Origin: Leuconostoc lactis
GTDB lineage: Bacteria > Bacillota > Bacilli > Lactobacillales > Lactobacillaceae
DNA: 64,000 nt
Direction of reading: 5' to 3'
Assembly (NCBI RefSeq): GCF_007954625.1
Contig: NZ_CP042420.1
Span: 124,001 to 188,000, forward strand
This document shows positions 36,268 to 46,170 of the stretch, in pieces. Below the pieces are notes generated by a model, which worked only from the letters and a program-made list of their open reading frames with translations, had not been told where the DNA came from and did not search any database. The position numbers and the translations under genes were made by a program. How positions within the stretch are numbered: position 1 is the stretch's first letter; each line of letters begins with the position of its first letter.

Positions 36268-37069
36268 AAATTTTTTCAAGAATTGTTTTTAAAACACCGT
36301 CATGATTATTGTCCGCGACACTTAACGCAAAGCCGCGATTCAAGATTTCTGGATCAGAATTTGTCATTGCCACTGGGTGACCAACATATTCTAACATTTC
36401 CAAATCATTGAGACCGTCACCAAAAGCCATGATATCAGCAGGCGCGATGCTTAACTTATCGGCCATAAATGACAACGCTGTTGCCTTGTTCACTTCTGGG
36501 TTGACAATATCAATAGCGCCATAACCAGACGTTGTCACATGGACTTTGCTGCCCAAAACAGTCTTCACATCCTGCATAAATTCATTTGCCGCATGTGGCA
36601 GAACCAATGAAATCTTTAAAATTGGTTCATTAATTTCGCTCACATCATCAATGATTTGCAAATTTTCAAAATAAGCGTGTGCTAACTTGAGGTACTTCTC
36701 ACTTGGTCGTTTGATAATCATAAAGGATTGATTAGCTGCGACAAAAGCCACACCAAGTTCTAATTGATCAGTATATTTGTCAGTCAATTGCGCAACGGTC
36801 GCTAATGCTGAGTGTGGTACGTCCCATACGTGGGCCAACTCACCATTGATGATGACTTCTGCACCATTGTTGGCAATTAATTGATATTGTCCAGCAAAGT
36901 GCTTAAAGTAATCATGCACTTTTTGGACATGATTACCTGTTGCCACAACAAATTGAATATCTTGGGCATGTAACTTATCCAGCACTTCCTGGAACAATGC
37001 TTCATTAAACGTTTTATCATCTCTTAGAAACGTTGCATCAAGATCTGATGCAATTAATTTGACTGACAT
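36266..37069 (-). CDS. Cof-type HAD hydrolase
   Basis: A 267-residue HAD superfamily phosphatase of the Cof/YbjI type with a C2B cap. It has motif I ASDLDATFL (nucleophile Asp10, acid Asp12), motif III Lys in the middle, and motif IV GDGLNDLEML. In motif I the common sequence DxDGT is DLDAT, a Gly to Ala change. Likely substrates are sugar phosphates or FMN, not resolvable here. It is last in the ffh transcript after the small membrane protein, with GGGG ribosome site. Confidence 0.88.
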   Translation of the reverse strand: MSVKLIASDLDATFLRDDKTFNEALFQEVLDKLHAQDIQFVVATGNHVQKVHDYFKHFAGQYQLIANNGAEVIINGELAHVWDVPHSALATVAQLTDKYTDQLELGVAFVAANQSFMIIKRPSEKYLKLAHAYFENLQIIDDVSEINEPILKISLVLPHAANEFMQDVKTVLGSKVHVTTSGYGAIDIVNPEVNKATALSFMADKLSIAPADIMAFGDGLNDLEMLEYVGHPVAMTNSDPEILNRGFALSVADNNHDGVLKTILEKI

Positions 37070-37109
37070 ATTTCCCCTTTACTGTCTATTCTTTTTTAAC
37101 AATAATCCC

Positions 37110-37289
37110 CTAGCGTTGTAGCCACCAAGTTAAAAAACGGATCAGAGCAAAAACTAAAATGGCAGGTATTAACGCACCAATAATCGCCAAAGCGATTGCT
37201 GGTAGTGTGCTATGTTGCATGTTGAGTAAATTTGACCCCAACATCACGACAAAGATAAACGTGGGTAATACCCGTTCTAACTTGGCCAT
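37110..37289 (-). CDS. small membrane protein, 59 residues, function unknown
   Basis: ATG at 37289 overlaps the ffh stop by one base (TAATG), so it is coupled to ffh. The product begins MAKLERVLPTFIFVVMLGSN. It has a first hydrophobic segment (about 8-22), a short Gln/His-containing loop, and a second long hydrophobic segment (about 29-52), ending WWLQR. Two helices with both ends inside is the likely topology. It precedes the HAD gene by 40 bases. I do not recognise a family. Confidence 0.72.
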   Translation of the reverse strand: MAKLERVLPTFIFVVMLGSNLLNMQHSTLPAIALAIIGALIPAILVFALIRFLTWWLQR

Positions 37290-38764
37290 TACTTTCTACC
37301 ACGCTTCTTTTTGGCCTTTTGCAAGCGACGCGCAGCTTGCTTCATCGCAAAGTTTTGTACCTTTTGACCGAAGTTACCCGTTGGCATGCCACCGCCCATG
37401 CCGCCCATAAGAGACGACATATCCATACCGGCACCACCCAGCATCTTATCAATGCCGCCAAAGTTGCCATTCGTTGCTTGATTCATCATCTTGCGCATTT
37501 GATCAAATTGCTTAATCATGCGGTTCACTTCAACAATTGGACGACCAGCACCGGCAGCTAAACGGCGCCGACGTGATGGATTGATGAGATCTGGGTTTTC
37601 ACGTTCGGCTGGTGTCATTGAGTTCACGATGGCTTCCAAATGTGCAAATTGCTTAGCATCAATATTGAGGTTAGCCAAAGCAGGGTTATTGGCCATACCT
37701 GGAATCATTTTTAACAAATCTTCCATTGGGCCCATCTTTTGCACTTGCTTCAATTGTGACACAAAATCATTGAAGTCAAATGTGTTTTGACGCATCTTTT
37801 CAAGCTGTTTAGCCTGTTCTTCTTCGTCAAAATCACGTTGGGCCTTTTCAATCAATGTGAGGACATCACCCATCCCCAAGATTCGTGACGCCATGCGATC
37901 AGGATAAAAGACATCCAAATCCGTTGGCTTTTCCCCTTGTCCGACAAACTTAATTGGCTTACCAGTCACATCACGAATTGACAACGCGGCCCCACCACGG
38001 GTATCGCCATCAAGCTTTGTAAGCACAACCCCAGTTAAGTCAAGGGCTTCAGCAAAACCCTTTGCCGTTTCGGCAGCGTTTTGTCCCGTCATAGCATCAA
38101 CTGTCAACAAGATTTCATCTGGTTGGGCAATCTCAGCCACATCTTTTAATTCTTGCATCAAGACTTCGTCAATTTGCAAACGACCGGCCGTATCAATAAA
38201 GACATAGTCGTTCTTATTTTCCGCAGCCTTTGCAAGTCCTTGGCGCACGATTTCACGTGGGTCAACGTCAGTACCTAGTTGGAAAACTGGGATATCCAAA
38301 TCACGACCCAAAATTTCTAACTGATCAATGGCAGCAGGCCGATAAACATCGGCTGCAATCAACAAAGGACGTGCCTTTTCTTCAGTTTTTAATTTGTAAG
38401 CCAATTTGGCAACTGTCGTCGTCTTACCTGCACCTTGCAAACCAGCCATCATAATGATTGTTGGAATTTTTGGTGACTTGTTCAACGGTACGGCTTCTTC
38501 ACCCATAGTTGCCGTCAATTCATCATTCACGATTTTGACAACTTGCTGCGCTGGGTTCAAACCTTCTAAAATATCGGCGCCGCTGGCCTTTTCACGGACA
38601 TTGGCCACAAACTTTTTCACCGTGTCATAATTGACGTCGGCTTCCAGCAAGGCCAAACGAATTTCGCGCATCGTTGCGCGTAAGTCTTCTTCACTAACAC
38701 GACCACGGCCGGTCAGGTTTTTCATTGCCTTGGATAGGCGTTCAGTTAAATTTTCAAATGCCAT
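37289..38764 (-). CDS. ffh: signal recognition particle protein Ffh
   Basis: GTPase that binds signal sequences and 4.5S/scRNA. The 491 residues comprise the N domain, the G domain with GLQGAGKTTT (about 107-116), DTAGR and TKLDGD motifs, and a Met-rich M domain with a C-terminal Gly/Met tail and basic end. It lies after ylxM with a 64-base gap. Its receptor FtsY is encoded two genes upstream. Confidence 0.96.
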   Translation of the reverse strand: MAFENLTERLSKAMKNLTGRGRVSEEDLRATMREIRLALLEADVNYDTVKKFVANVREKASGADILEGLNPAQQVVKIVNDELTATMGEEAVPLNKSPKIPTIIMMAGLQGAGKTTTVAKLAYKLKTEEKARPLLIAADVYRPAAIDQLEILGRDLDIPVFQLGTDVDPREIVRQGLAKAAENKNDYVFIDTAGRLQIDEVLMQELKDVAEIAQPDEILLTVDAMTGQNAAETAKGFAEALDLTGVVLTKLDGDTRGGAALSIRDVTGKPIKFVGQGEKPTDLDVFYPDRMASRILGMGDVLTLIEKAQRDFDEEEQAKQLEKMRQNTFDFNDFVSQLKQVQKMGPMEDLLKMIPGMANNPALANLNIDAKQFAHLEAIVNSMTPAERENPDLINPSRRRRLAAGAGRPIVEVNRMIKQFDQMRKMMNQATNGNFGGIDKMLGGAGMDMSSLMGGMGGGMPTGNFGQKVQNFAMKQAARRLQKAKKKRGRK

Positions 38765-38828
38765 AATCTTTGTATAGTACCATACTGTTGCCAGCGGTAC
38801 TATATCTCCCCTTTTTAGCGTCTTGGCA

Positions 38829-39173
38829 CTAGTCTTCTATTTCATGCGCCATTAATTGTGACACCAGCTGCTTTAACTGGTCATCTTTATTATAATACAA
38901 GCTAATATAATCTTGCACTTGCTGCTCAATGGCCGCGCGCGCCTCAAAGTCTGCTTGTAAATGCAAGACTTGTTCGTATTTGACTAATTGATCAATGCCA
39001 CGCTTAATATTGTCCGACACAGCTTGTCGACTGACATGCTCTGCTTCCGCAATTTCAACAATGGAATAATCATCTTCAAAATAATAACGCAAATAATCCT
39101 GCTGTTTGAGCGTCAATAAGCCACCATAAAAGCCAAATAACCGCGTAATCTGATTTTTCTCTGCGAAATTCAT
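38829..39173 (-). CDS. ylxM: YlxM/p13-like DNA-binding protein (UPF0122)
   Basis: A 114-residue helix-turn-helix protein whose second half of the HTH reads VSRQAVSDNIKRG, typical of the YlxM family. Its gene is usually next to ffh and ftsY, as here, and relatives modulate SRP. The start overlaps the ftsY stop by 4 bases. Confidence 0.9.
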   Translation of the reverse strand: MNFAEKNQITRLFGFYGGLLTLKQQDYLRYYFEDDYSIVEIAEAEHVSRQAVSDNIKRGIDQLVKYEQVLHLQADFEARAAIEQQVQDYISLYYNKDDQLKQLVSQLMAHEIED

Positions 39174-40438
39174 GCGATTAAGTCCTTAAAGAGACCATAA
39201 ATGAATTCTTCTGGTTTGAATTCACGCAAATCTTGCGCTTTTTCACCAAAACCAATCCATTTCACAGGCAATTGCATCTCGTTACGAATGGCAAACACAA
39301 TCCCACCTTTGGCCGTCCCGTCCATCTTAGTTAACACAATGCCTGTGACATCCGATGAATCCTTAAAGAGTTTGGCTTGCTGCAACGCATTTTGACCCGT
39401 CGTCGCATCCAAAACAAGCAAGACTTCATGTGGTGCATCTGGAATTTCGCGTTGAATAATGCGCTTCATCTTTTCCAACTCTTGCATCAAGTTCACGTTG
39501 TTTTGCAAACGACCCGCCGTATCCACAAACAAAATATCATAATGTTCATCACGCGCCTTAGCAACGGCTTCGTACACAACCGATGCAGGATCTGCCTTTT
39601 CTTTACCAGCAACCACTGGGACATGGGCGCGTTCGCCCCATTCTTGTAGCTGCTTGGTGGCGCCAGCACGGAAAGTATCAGCGGCTGCCAGTAACACGGA
39701 CTTGCCTTGTTGTTGATACTTTGTGGCTAACTTCCCAATCGTGGTTGTTTTACCCACACCATTGACACCGACGAACAAGATAACAGTGGTGCCATTGGCG
39801 TTAAAATGCATTGTCGCATCTTCATTGACGCCATCAGCTTCATACATGTCAACCATTTTTTTAATGATGACTTGTTTCACATCTTCTGGTCGCTTGGCAT
39901 TGGCAAGCTTGACTTCTTCACGCAATTCATCTGAAATCTTGATGGCCATGTCAAAACCAACATCAGCGCCAACCAACGTTTCTTCAAGTTCTTCAAAAAA
40001 GTTTTCATCTACCGAACGGAAATTAGCCAAAAATTGGTTGAACTTGGCGGCGAAACCGGTCCGTGTCTTGGTCAAACCTTGTGTATAGATTTCCTGTTCG
40101 GTCACAACTTCGGCTTCGGCTTCGGCTTCGGCTTCGGCTTCGGCTTCGGCTTCGGCTTCGGCTTCGGCTTCGGCTTCGGCTTCGGCTTCGGCTTCGGCTT
40201 CGGCTTCGGCTTCGGCTTCGGCTTCGGCTTCGGCTTCGGCTTCGGCTTCGGCTTCGGCTTCGGCTAATGGTGACACAGTCTCGTTTGATGTGTCAACCGT
40301 TGTTGTCACCGTTTCAATTTCTGATGTCTTGGCATCAGTTGTTACCGCCGCATCATCCGTCGTGCTGGTCGTCGTTTCTTCAGTTGGTGCTTCGTGATTG
40401 GCCGCAGTTTTCTTACGGAAAATATCAAATAATCCCAT
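39170..40438 (-). CDS. ftsY: signal recognition particle receptor FtsY with extended acidic repeat
   Basis: SRP receptor GTPase that docks Ffh-ribosome complexes at the membrane. The 422 residues have a basic N-terminus (MGLFDIFRKK), a Thr/Glu-rich region, then a pure Ala-Glu dipeptide repeat at about residues 59-111, followed by the N and G domains (about 118-420) with GVNGVGKTTT, DTAGR and TKMDG motifs. The A domain of FtsY is normally acidic and variable, but the 26-copy AE run encoded by an identical hexanucleotide is extreme. Length of the conserved NG part is normal. The gene ends in overlap with ylxM and begins just after smc. Confidence 0.95.
   Translation of the reverse strand: MGLFDIFRKKTAANHEAPTEETTTSTTDDAAVTTDAKTSEIETVTTTVDTSNETVSPLAEAEAEAEAEAEAEAEAEAEAEAEAEAEAEAEAEAEAEAEAEAEAEAEAEAEVVTEQEIYTQGLTKTRTGFAAKFNQFLANFRSVDENFFEELEETLVGADVGFDMAIKISDELREEVKLANAKRPEDVKQVIIKKMVDMYEADGVNEDATMHFNANGTTVILFVGVNGVGKTTTIGKLATKYQQQGKSVLLAAADTFRAGATKQLQEWGERAHVPVVAGKEKADPASVVYEAVAKARDEHYDILFVDTAGRLQNNVNLMQELEKMKRIIQREIPDAPHEVLLVLDATTGQNALQQAKLFKDSSDVTGIVLTKMDGTAKGGIVFAIRNEMQLPVKWIGFGEKAQDLREFKPEEFIYGLFKDLIA
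40108..40263 (-). repeat. 26 perfect tandem copies of a hexanucleotide within ftsY
   Basis: The plus strand reads CTTCGG 26 times without a single change over 156 bases. On the coding strand it is GCCGAA, giving (Ala-Glu)26. The unit is a multiple of three, so copy-number slippage changes length but not frame. It also opens long shadow frames on the other strand. Confidence 0.97.
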
Positions 40439-40440
40439 CG

Positions 40441-43400
40441 TTAACCTACACTTTCTGTTACTTTATCTAAATCGACTGCAATCATTTTTGACACACCCGC
40501 CTCTTGCATGGTCACGCCATACAACAGGTTGGCTTTCATCATCGTCCCTTTCCGATGGGTAATGACAATAAATTGGGTACCGCCAGCAAAATCTAACAAA
40601 TACTTGGCAAAGCGACTTACGTTTGCTTCATCCAAAGCTGCTTCCGCCTCATCAAACACCACAAAAGGTACTGGCCGGACATGCAAAATGGCGAAAAGTA
40701 ACGTCATGGCAGTCAAGGCCTTTTCACCACCTGACAACAAGCTCATTTGTTGGAACTTTTTTCCTGGTGGTTGGGCAATGATATCAATGCCTGTGGTCAA
40801 CAAGTGCTTAGGATCCGTCAAACGAATCTCAGCCTGTCCACCACCAAACATTTGTGCAAAAGTTTCTGAGAAACGCGCTGCAATGGCGTCAAAAGTCGTT
40901 TTAAACCGGACCCGCACTTCGTCATCCATTTCGTCAATTGTTTGGAGCAAAATTTCTTTTGCTTGTCGTAAATCATCGCGCTGTTGTGTTAAAAAGTCAA
41001 AGCGTGCTTTAACCGCTTCATATTCTTCAATCGCACCCAGGTTAACCGTCCCAATCTCGTCTAAACCACGTTTAACGAGTGCAAGTTGTTCAGTAATAGC
41101 TGGCAATTCCTGCACATCATGCGTCCCAATAATATCGACGATGTCGACTGTCTCATATTGCGTCAATAATTGTGATTGACTATTGTCGAGTTGCGTTTCA
41201 AGGCGTGCTAATTGGGCGGCCAATTGACTCTGAACCCCAGTCTGTGTCCGCAAGGTCTCTTGTTGCGTGGCTAGCTGTTCTTCCAGCAATATTACCTCAT
41301 CTGACAGCAGCGCAATTCGCTGTGTTGTGGCGTCACACGTCTGTTGGGCTGTCGCTAAACGGGCTGTGGTTGCTGCAATCACAGCATCATTTTGGCTATT
41401 ATCTTTGGCAGCCTGTAATTGTGCTTGTAAGTCAGCCAACGTGTGGGCTAATGCAGCTTGTTGCTGCAATAAGTCCTCATGTTGTGTTTGCAGTAATTGC
41501 ACTTGGCTGGTCACACTATCGCGTTGGGCTTGCACTGTCGCATAAGCCGTTTGTACGGCTACTTTTTCGGCATTAGAGACTTCTGATTGCTGTGAAATAT
41601 CCTGCAGTTCAGCATTTAAGCGGGTTGTCTCCGCCTCTTGTTGGACCTTTGCGGCTGACGCCTCTGCCAATGCCGCTTGATTTTGTGTAGCCTGCGTTTG
41701 GCCTTCGGCCAATTGTGTAGCCAGCTCGTTTAATTCAAACTGCAAAGCTTGGACAACACGGGCTTGCTGTTTGACCGCATCTTGGCGGCGTGATAATTCA
41801 TAATCGACCTTAGCCGTTTCATTTTTAGCCGTGGCGAATGCGGCCTCAGCCGTCTGCAAAGCTTCGCGTAGCTGGTCACCAGTGGCGCGCTGTGCTTGTA
41901 GTTGTTGTTCAAGCGTTTGGGCTTGCGTGGCTAATTCATCCACACGGGCCGTGAGTTGCTTCAATTCCGTCTGACGACTTAAAATCGTGGCCCCGCGTTG
42001 TTGGTTGGCCCCACCAGTTAGCGAGCCACCCGCGTTAACAACTTGGCCATCAAGGCTCACCACGCGGAAACGATATTGACCCGCTCGTGCGATTTGTGTT
42101 GCGTCATCTAGTGTGGCTGCCACAACGGTATTTCCCAACAAATTACCGCCAATACCAGCCATACCTGCCGGCATCGTGACCAGATCTTCTGCAATCCCAA
42201 TGAAGCCTGGCATCTCTTTAATACGCTCAATACCAGTCAAACGCCGTGGCTTAATGGTATCGATGGGTAAAATCGTGACCCGCCCCGCCCGTTTTTGCGT
42301 CAAATAACGAATCACCTGCTTCGCCGTGTCGGTTGTATCCACCACGATTTGCTGTAATGCGCCACCAAGGACCGTTTCAATTGCCTTGGTATAGTCACTT
42401 GGTACTGCTAACAATTCAGCGACCACACCTTTGATCCCTGGAAACTGTCCTCGAACCGCTGGCTGCATGACAGCACGGACACCTTGATAAAAGCCAGCGT
42501 ACTCATCTAACGCATGCAACGCATCGCGTTGGCTTTTGGCCTTATTTAAATCATTTAAGGCCGCATACCATTGCTTTTCATTTTGTTGATAACTTTGCGT
42601 CTCTTGGGCCAATTGTTGCTTGAGATTGGTGACCTCTGTTGACAAAGCCGTCAGATTGCTGTCATCAACTGTTGTTGATGCGTCACCAGCAGTAGCTGCC
42701 AACAATTCTTCATGCGTCGCCATTTCCTGTTGCAACCGTTGCTGGAGAATTTGTTGCCGACTCTGCAACGCTTGTTGTGTCTTGTCATCATGTTGTAACG
42801 CATTATGTAAGGCGGCAATGGTTTGCATCGTTTGAATATACGCATGCCGGTTCTTCTCAAGGTCAGCTTCAAGTGCTGCTTGCTGAGTCGCAGACGCTTG
42901 GTTGTCAAAAGCAGTCAGTTGTCGTTTTAACACTTGGCGTTTCTGCGTTAGTGCCGTTTGTTGTGCCGTCACCGCTTGCAGTTGTGCATCAAGATCGGTC
43001 ACACGTGCAGCAATCTCTTGTGCGCGAACTTGTTGGTCAGCAATTTTCCCCTGTAGGGTTTCCAGCTGCTGAGAACTGAGGTTTTGCGCCCCAATGAGTC
43101 GCTCACGTGCTTGCGTTTCTTGCAAAATAGTGGCTTGCAAGGCATCACGCGTTTTTTGTTCGTTGACACGTTCTTGCCGTTTTTGCGTTAAGGTTTGATT
43201 GAGCGCATCGACGGTTGTCTTGGTATGATTCACTTGCGCATCTTGGCGGGTGAGTTCAGCCGTCGCTTGCGCCTTTTGTTCAACTAATGCTTGTTGTGTC
43301 AGCGCTAACCGAAGACGATCTAACGTGTCAAAGCGCGCTTTTTGGGCGATATAATCCGTTGCCTGTGCAGATTGTTCAGCTAATGGGTCAATCCGGCCTT

Positions 43401-43995
43401 CAATTTCATGAATAATGTCGGCCACGCGCGCTAAATTATCAGTTGTTTGTTGTAACTCTTTTTGTGCACGTTGTTTATTTTGTTTATATTGATAAACACC
43501 TGCGACTTCTTCGATAATACTGCGACGGTCTTCTGGTTTGGCATTAAAAATGCTTTCCACCCGACCCTGTGAAATAATTGAAAAACTTTCCCGTCCCAAG
43601 CCAGTATCCATAAATAGTTCATGAATATCTCGCAAGCGACTTTCCACGCCATTAATTTGATAGCTACTCTCACCGGAGCGATACAATTTACGGGTGATAC
43701 GAATTTCACTAAAATCTGATTTGATATAGTGATCGGTGTTATCAAAAGTCATCGAGACCTCGGCCCGATTTAAAGCGGGTCGGGTATTGGTCCCGCCAAA
43801 AATGATGTCTGCCATTTTGGTACCGCGCAAATCTTTGGCACTCTGCTCACCCATCACCCAACGTATCGCTTCGATAATATTTGATTTTCCGGAACCATTC
43901 GGCCCGACAATGCCAGTCATGCCTGGCATAAATTCAATAACCGTTTTATCAGCAAAAGACTTAAAGCCACTGATTTCAAGGGATTTAAGTTTCAT
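40441..43995 (-). CDS. smc: chromosome segregation ATPase SMC
   Basis: Condensin core subunit, 1184 residues. It has Walker A GPNGSGKSN (about 32-40), two long coiled coils (about 170-500 and 670-1020), a hinge domain around 510-640, the ABC signature LSGGEKALTAM and Walker B FVVFDEAEAALDEANV near the C-terminus. Ala/Gln-rich coiled coils are typical of Lactobacillales. It lies 4 bases after rnc and 2 bases before ftsY, in the conserved rnc-smc-ftsY order. The partner scpA/scpB genes are not in the window. Confidence 0.97.
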   Translation of the reverse strand: MKLKSLEISGFKSFADKTVIEFMPGMTGIVGPNGSGKSNIIEAIRWVMGEQSAKDLRGTKMADIIFGGTNTRPALNRAEVSMTFDNTDHYIKSDFSEIRITRKLYRSGESSYQINGVESRLRDIHELFMDTGLGRESFSIISQGRVESIFNAKPEDRRSIIEEVAGVYQYKQNKQRAQKELQQTTDNLARVADIIHEIEGRIDPLAEQSAQATDYIAQKARFDTLDRLRLALTQQALVEQKAQATAELTRQDAQVNHTKTTVDALNQTLTQKRQERVNEQKTRDALQATILQETQARERLIGAQNLSSQQLETLQGKIADQQVRAQEIAARVTDLDAQLQAVTAQQTALTQKRQVLKRQLTAFDNQASATQQAALEADLEKNRHAYIQTMQTIAALHNALQHDDKTQQALQSRQQILQQRLQQEMATHEELLAATAGDASTTVDDSNLTALSTEVTNLKQQLAQETQSYQQNEKQWYAALNDLNKAKSQRDALHALDEYAGFYQGVRAVMQPAVRGQFPGIKGVVAELLAVPSDYTKAIETVLGGALQQIVVDTTDTAKQVIRYLTQKRAGRVTILPIDTIKPRRLTGIERIKEMPGFIGIAEDLVTMPAGMAGIGGNLLGNTVVAATLDDATQIARAGQYRFRVVSLDGQVVNAGGSLTGGANQQRGATILSRQTELKQLTARVDELATQAQTLEQQLQAQRATGDQLREALQTAEAAFATAKNETAKVDYELSRRQDAVKQQARVVQALQFELNELATQLAEGQTQATQNQAALAEASAAKVQQEAETTRLNAELQDISQQSEVSNAEKVAVQTAYATVQAQRDSVTSQVQLLQTQHEDLLQQQAALAHTLADLQAQLQAAKDNSQNDAVIAATTARLATAQQTCDATTQRIALLSDEVILLEEQLATQQETLRTQTGVQSQLAAQLARLETQLDNSQSQLLTQYETVDIVDIIGTHDVQELPAITEQLALVKRGLDEIGTVNLGAIEEYEAVKARFDFLTQQRDDLRQAKEILLQTIDEMDDEVRVRFKTTFDAIAARFSETFAQMFGGGQAEIRLTDPKHLLTTGIDIIAQPPGKKFQQMSLLSGGEKALTAMTLLFAILHVRPVPFVVFDEAEAALDEANVSRFAKYLLDFAGGTQFIVITHRKGTMMKANLLYGVTMQEAGVSKMIAVDLDKVTESVG

Positions 43996-43999
43996 AAGC

Positions 44000-44722
44000 T
44001 TATTTTTCTTCCAATAGTTTTAAGGCTGCCCGGGCAGCAGCCTTTTCTGCATCTTTAATCGACTTACCGGTCCCACGGGCCAACTCACGTCCATCAACAG
44101 AGACGCTCGCTTCAAATACCTGTGTTTTATCAGCCAGGGCTTGCTCACGCTCTGTCTGGTAATCAATGACGACCGCCCCGTTAACTTGCAACTTTTCTTG
44201 TAAGCGACTTTTAAAGTCAATAAAGCGGTCAAAAAAGCCGGTATCAATGGCGGCAAATAACGTGCGCTCTAAAAATTCTTGCACAGCGTCTGCCCCTTGA
44301 TCCAAATATAATGCGCCAATAAAGGCTTCCCAGATATCTTCCAACAAAGAGTCACGTTCACGCGCACCAGACATTTCCTCACCTTTACCCAAGCGCACAG
44401 CTTCGTTTAAGTGAACTAAACGTGAGAAGTGGGCGAATGACCGTGTCTGCACCATGGCAATACGCATTTCAGTTAACTGCCCTTCATGCCAATCGGGATA
44501 GCGCTTAAACAAATATTCGGCAACAGAAACTTGCATCACCGAATCACCTAAAAATTCTAAACGTTGGTAATCCCGACCAGGTTCGTTAGGATGTTCGTTC
44601 AGGTAGTTACGCTGGGTAAGCGCTTCTAGTAATAAGTCCTCATCATGAAATACAATATTGAATTCGGTCCGTAAGTATTGTTTAAAACTGTCTTGTGACA
44701 CGATTTTATCCTTTGAAGTCAT
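44000..44722 (-). CDS. rnc: ribonuclease III
   Basis: Double-strand-specific endoribonuclease for rRNA and mRNA processing, 240 residues. The catalytic signature RLEFLGDSVMQVSVAEYLF (about 53-71) carries the metal-binding Glu and Asp. The C-terminal dsRNA-binding domain (about 165-238) ends in KAAARAALKLL. It starts a transcript after the glmM terminator. Confidence 0.96.
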   Translation of the reverse strand: MTSKDKIVSQDSFKQYLRTEFNIVFHDEDLLLEALTQRNYLNEHPNEPGRDYQRLEFLGDSVMQVSVAEYLFKRYPDWHEGQLTEMRIAMVQTRSFAHFSRLVHLNEAVRLGKGEEMSGARERDSLLEDIWEAFIGALYLDQGADAVQEFLERTLFAAIDTGFFDRFIDFKSRLQEKLQVNGAVVIDYQTEREQALADKTQVFEASVSVDGRELARGTGKSIKDAEKAAARAALKLLEEK

Positions 44723-44743
44723 AGTTTGATACTTTATTATAAC

Positions 44744-44779
44744 AAAAAAAGCCCCCTGTTTATCACAAACTTGGGACTT
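44744..44779 (-). terminator. terminator after glmM
   Basis: Minus strand stem AAGTCCC / GGGGCTT (one G-T pair), with inner pair GTTT / AAAC and a seven-base T run. It separates glmM from rnc. Confidence 0.82.
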
Positions 44780-44787
44780 CCTTCGTC

Positions 44788-46152
44788 TTAGCCGTTGGCA
44801 CGTTCACGCACAACTGCTGCAATTTCTTCAACGTATTCATCAACTTGTTCAATTGTTGGTGCTTCAGCCATGACGCGTAAGAGTGACTCCGTCCCTGATG
44901 CACGGACAAGCACACGACCATCACCAGCCATTTTCATTTCCACTTCAGCAATTTTTGCGATGACTGCTGGGTCTTGTTGAATCGCAATCTTATCTGCAAC
45001 GGGAATGTTCACTAACTTTTGTGGATAAATTTGGACTTCAGCTGCCAATTCTGACAGCTTCTTGCCAGTTTCTTTCATCACATAAAGGAGCTGCAATGCT
45101 GTGAGCAAGCCATCACCCGTTGTCGCCCAGTCACTAAAAATAATGTGACCTGACTGTTCACCACCAAGATTGTAGCCAGATGCCAGCATTTCGGCCATCA
45201 CATAACGGTCACCCACAGCAGTCTTCACACTCGTCATCCCGTGTTCAGACAATGCCTTGTAAAAACCAATATTACTCATCACAGTTGAGACCACAGTATG
45301 GTGCTTCAAACGCCCCTGTGCATCCATAAACTTCCCGACGATGTACATAATCTTGTCACCATCGACAATTTCACCATTTTCATCAACCGCAATCAATCGA
45401 TCACCATCGCCATCAAAAGCCAAGCCGGCCTGAACATCATTTTCCGTCACAAAGGCTGCCAAGGCTTCTGGATGGGTTGAGCCGACACCGTCATTAATGT
45501 TGAGCCCATTTGGTTCTGTCCCCATCATCACAAAGTCAGCATTCAAATCAGCAAACAGATGCGCTAGCAACCCACTCGTTGCGCCATTAGCACCATCAAG
45601 CGCAATACGCATCCCTTCCAAATCAGTTGGAATTGTTTTTTGCAAAAAGCTCAAATACTTCAAAGCGCCTTCTGGGTAATTATTCACAACCCCCAAGCCG
45701 GCTGCGCTTGGACGTGGCAAATCATCGACCGGACTATCAAGTAATTGTTCAATCTCAAATTCTAGTTCATCGGATAATTTGAACCCATCATTACCGAAAA
45801 ATTTAATTCCATTATCAGCTGCCGGATTATGTGAAGCAGTGATTTGTACGCCGGCATCGGCTTCAAGGTTTTGTACCAAAAATGCCACCGCTGGTGTTGT
45901 AATCACACCTAAACGCAACACATCAATCCCAACTGACAAGAAGCCAGCAATAATGGCTTGTTGTAGCATTTCACCTGAAATACGTGTATCACGGCCAACA
46001 ATAACGACTGGCTTCTTATCATCTTGTGCGTGGCGTGTCAAAATAGCCCCACCAGCACGTCCGAGACGGAAAGCCAATTCTGGCGTTAACGTGTCATTCG
46101 CAATACCACGTACACCGTCTGTTCCAAAATATTTTAATTTAATTTCTGACAT
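44788..46152 (-). CDS. glmM: phosphoglucosamine mutase
   Basis: Converts glucosamine-6-phosphate to glucosamine-1-phosphate for UDP-GlcNAc and peptidoglycan. The 454 residues have the catalytic TASHNP (Ser about 104), metal motif DGDGDR (about 243-248) and C-terminal RASGTE. It is last in murB-nhaP-cdaA-cdaR-glmM. The cdaA-cdaR-glmM unit is conserved in Firmicutes, and GlmM is known in relatives to inhibit CdaA by direct contact. Confidence 0.96.
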   Translation of the reverse strand: MSEIKLKYFGTDGVRGIANDTLTPELAFRLGRAGGAILTRHAQDDKKPVVIVGRDTRISGEMLQQAIIAGFLSVGIDVLRLGVITTPAVAFLVQNLEADAGVQITASHNPAADNGIKFFGNDGFKLSDELEFEIEQLLDSPVDDLPRPSAAGLGVVNNYPEGALKYLSFLQKTIPTDLEGMRIALDGANGATSGLLAHLFADLNADFVMMGTEPNGLNINDGVGSTHPEALAAFVTENDVQAGLAFDGDGDRLIAVDENGEIVDGDKIMYIVGKFMDAQGRLKHHTVVSTVMSNIGFYKALSEHGMTSVKTAVGDRYVMAEMLASGYNLGGEQSGHIIFSDWATTGDGLLTALQLLYVMKETGKKLSELAAEVQIYPQKLVNIPVADKIAIQQDPAVIAKIAEVEMKMAGDGRVLVRASGTESLLRVMAEAPTIEQVDEYVEEIAAVVRERANG

Positions 46153-46170
46153 TGTTTTGTCCTGTTCTTT

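Noticed and set aside
40105-40266. Tandem repeat array considered as a CRISPR
   Set aside because: Unit is six bases with no spacers, in frame within ftsY; not a CRISPR.
40034-40470. Long plus-strand frames rich in Phe-Gly or Arg-Leu repeats over ftsY
   Set aside because: They are shadows of the (CTTCGG)26 repeat on the coding strand, with no ribosome site or domain.
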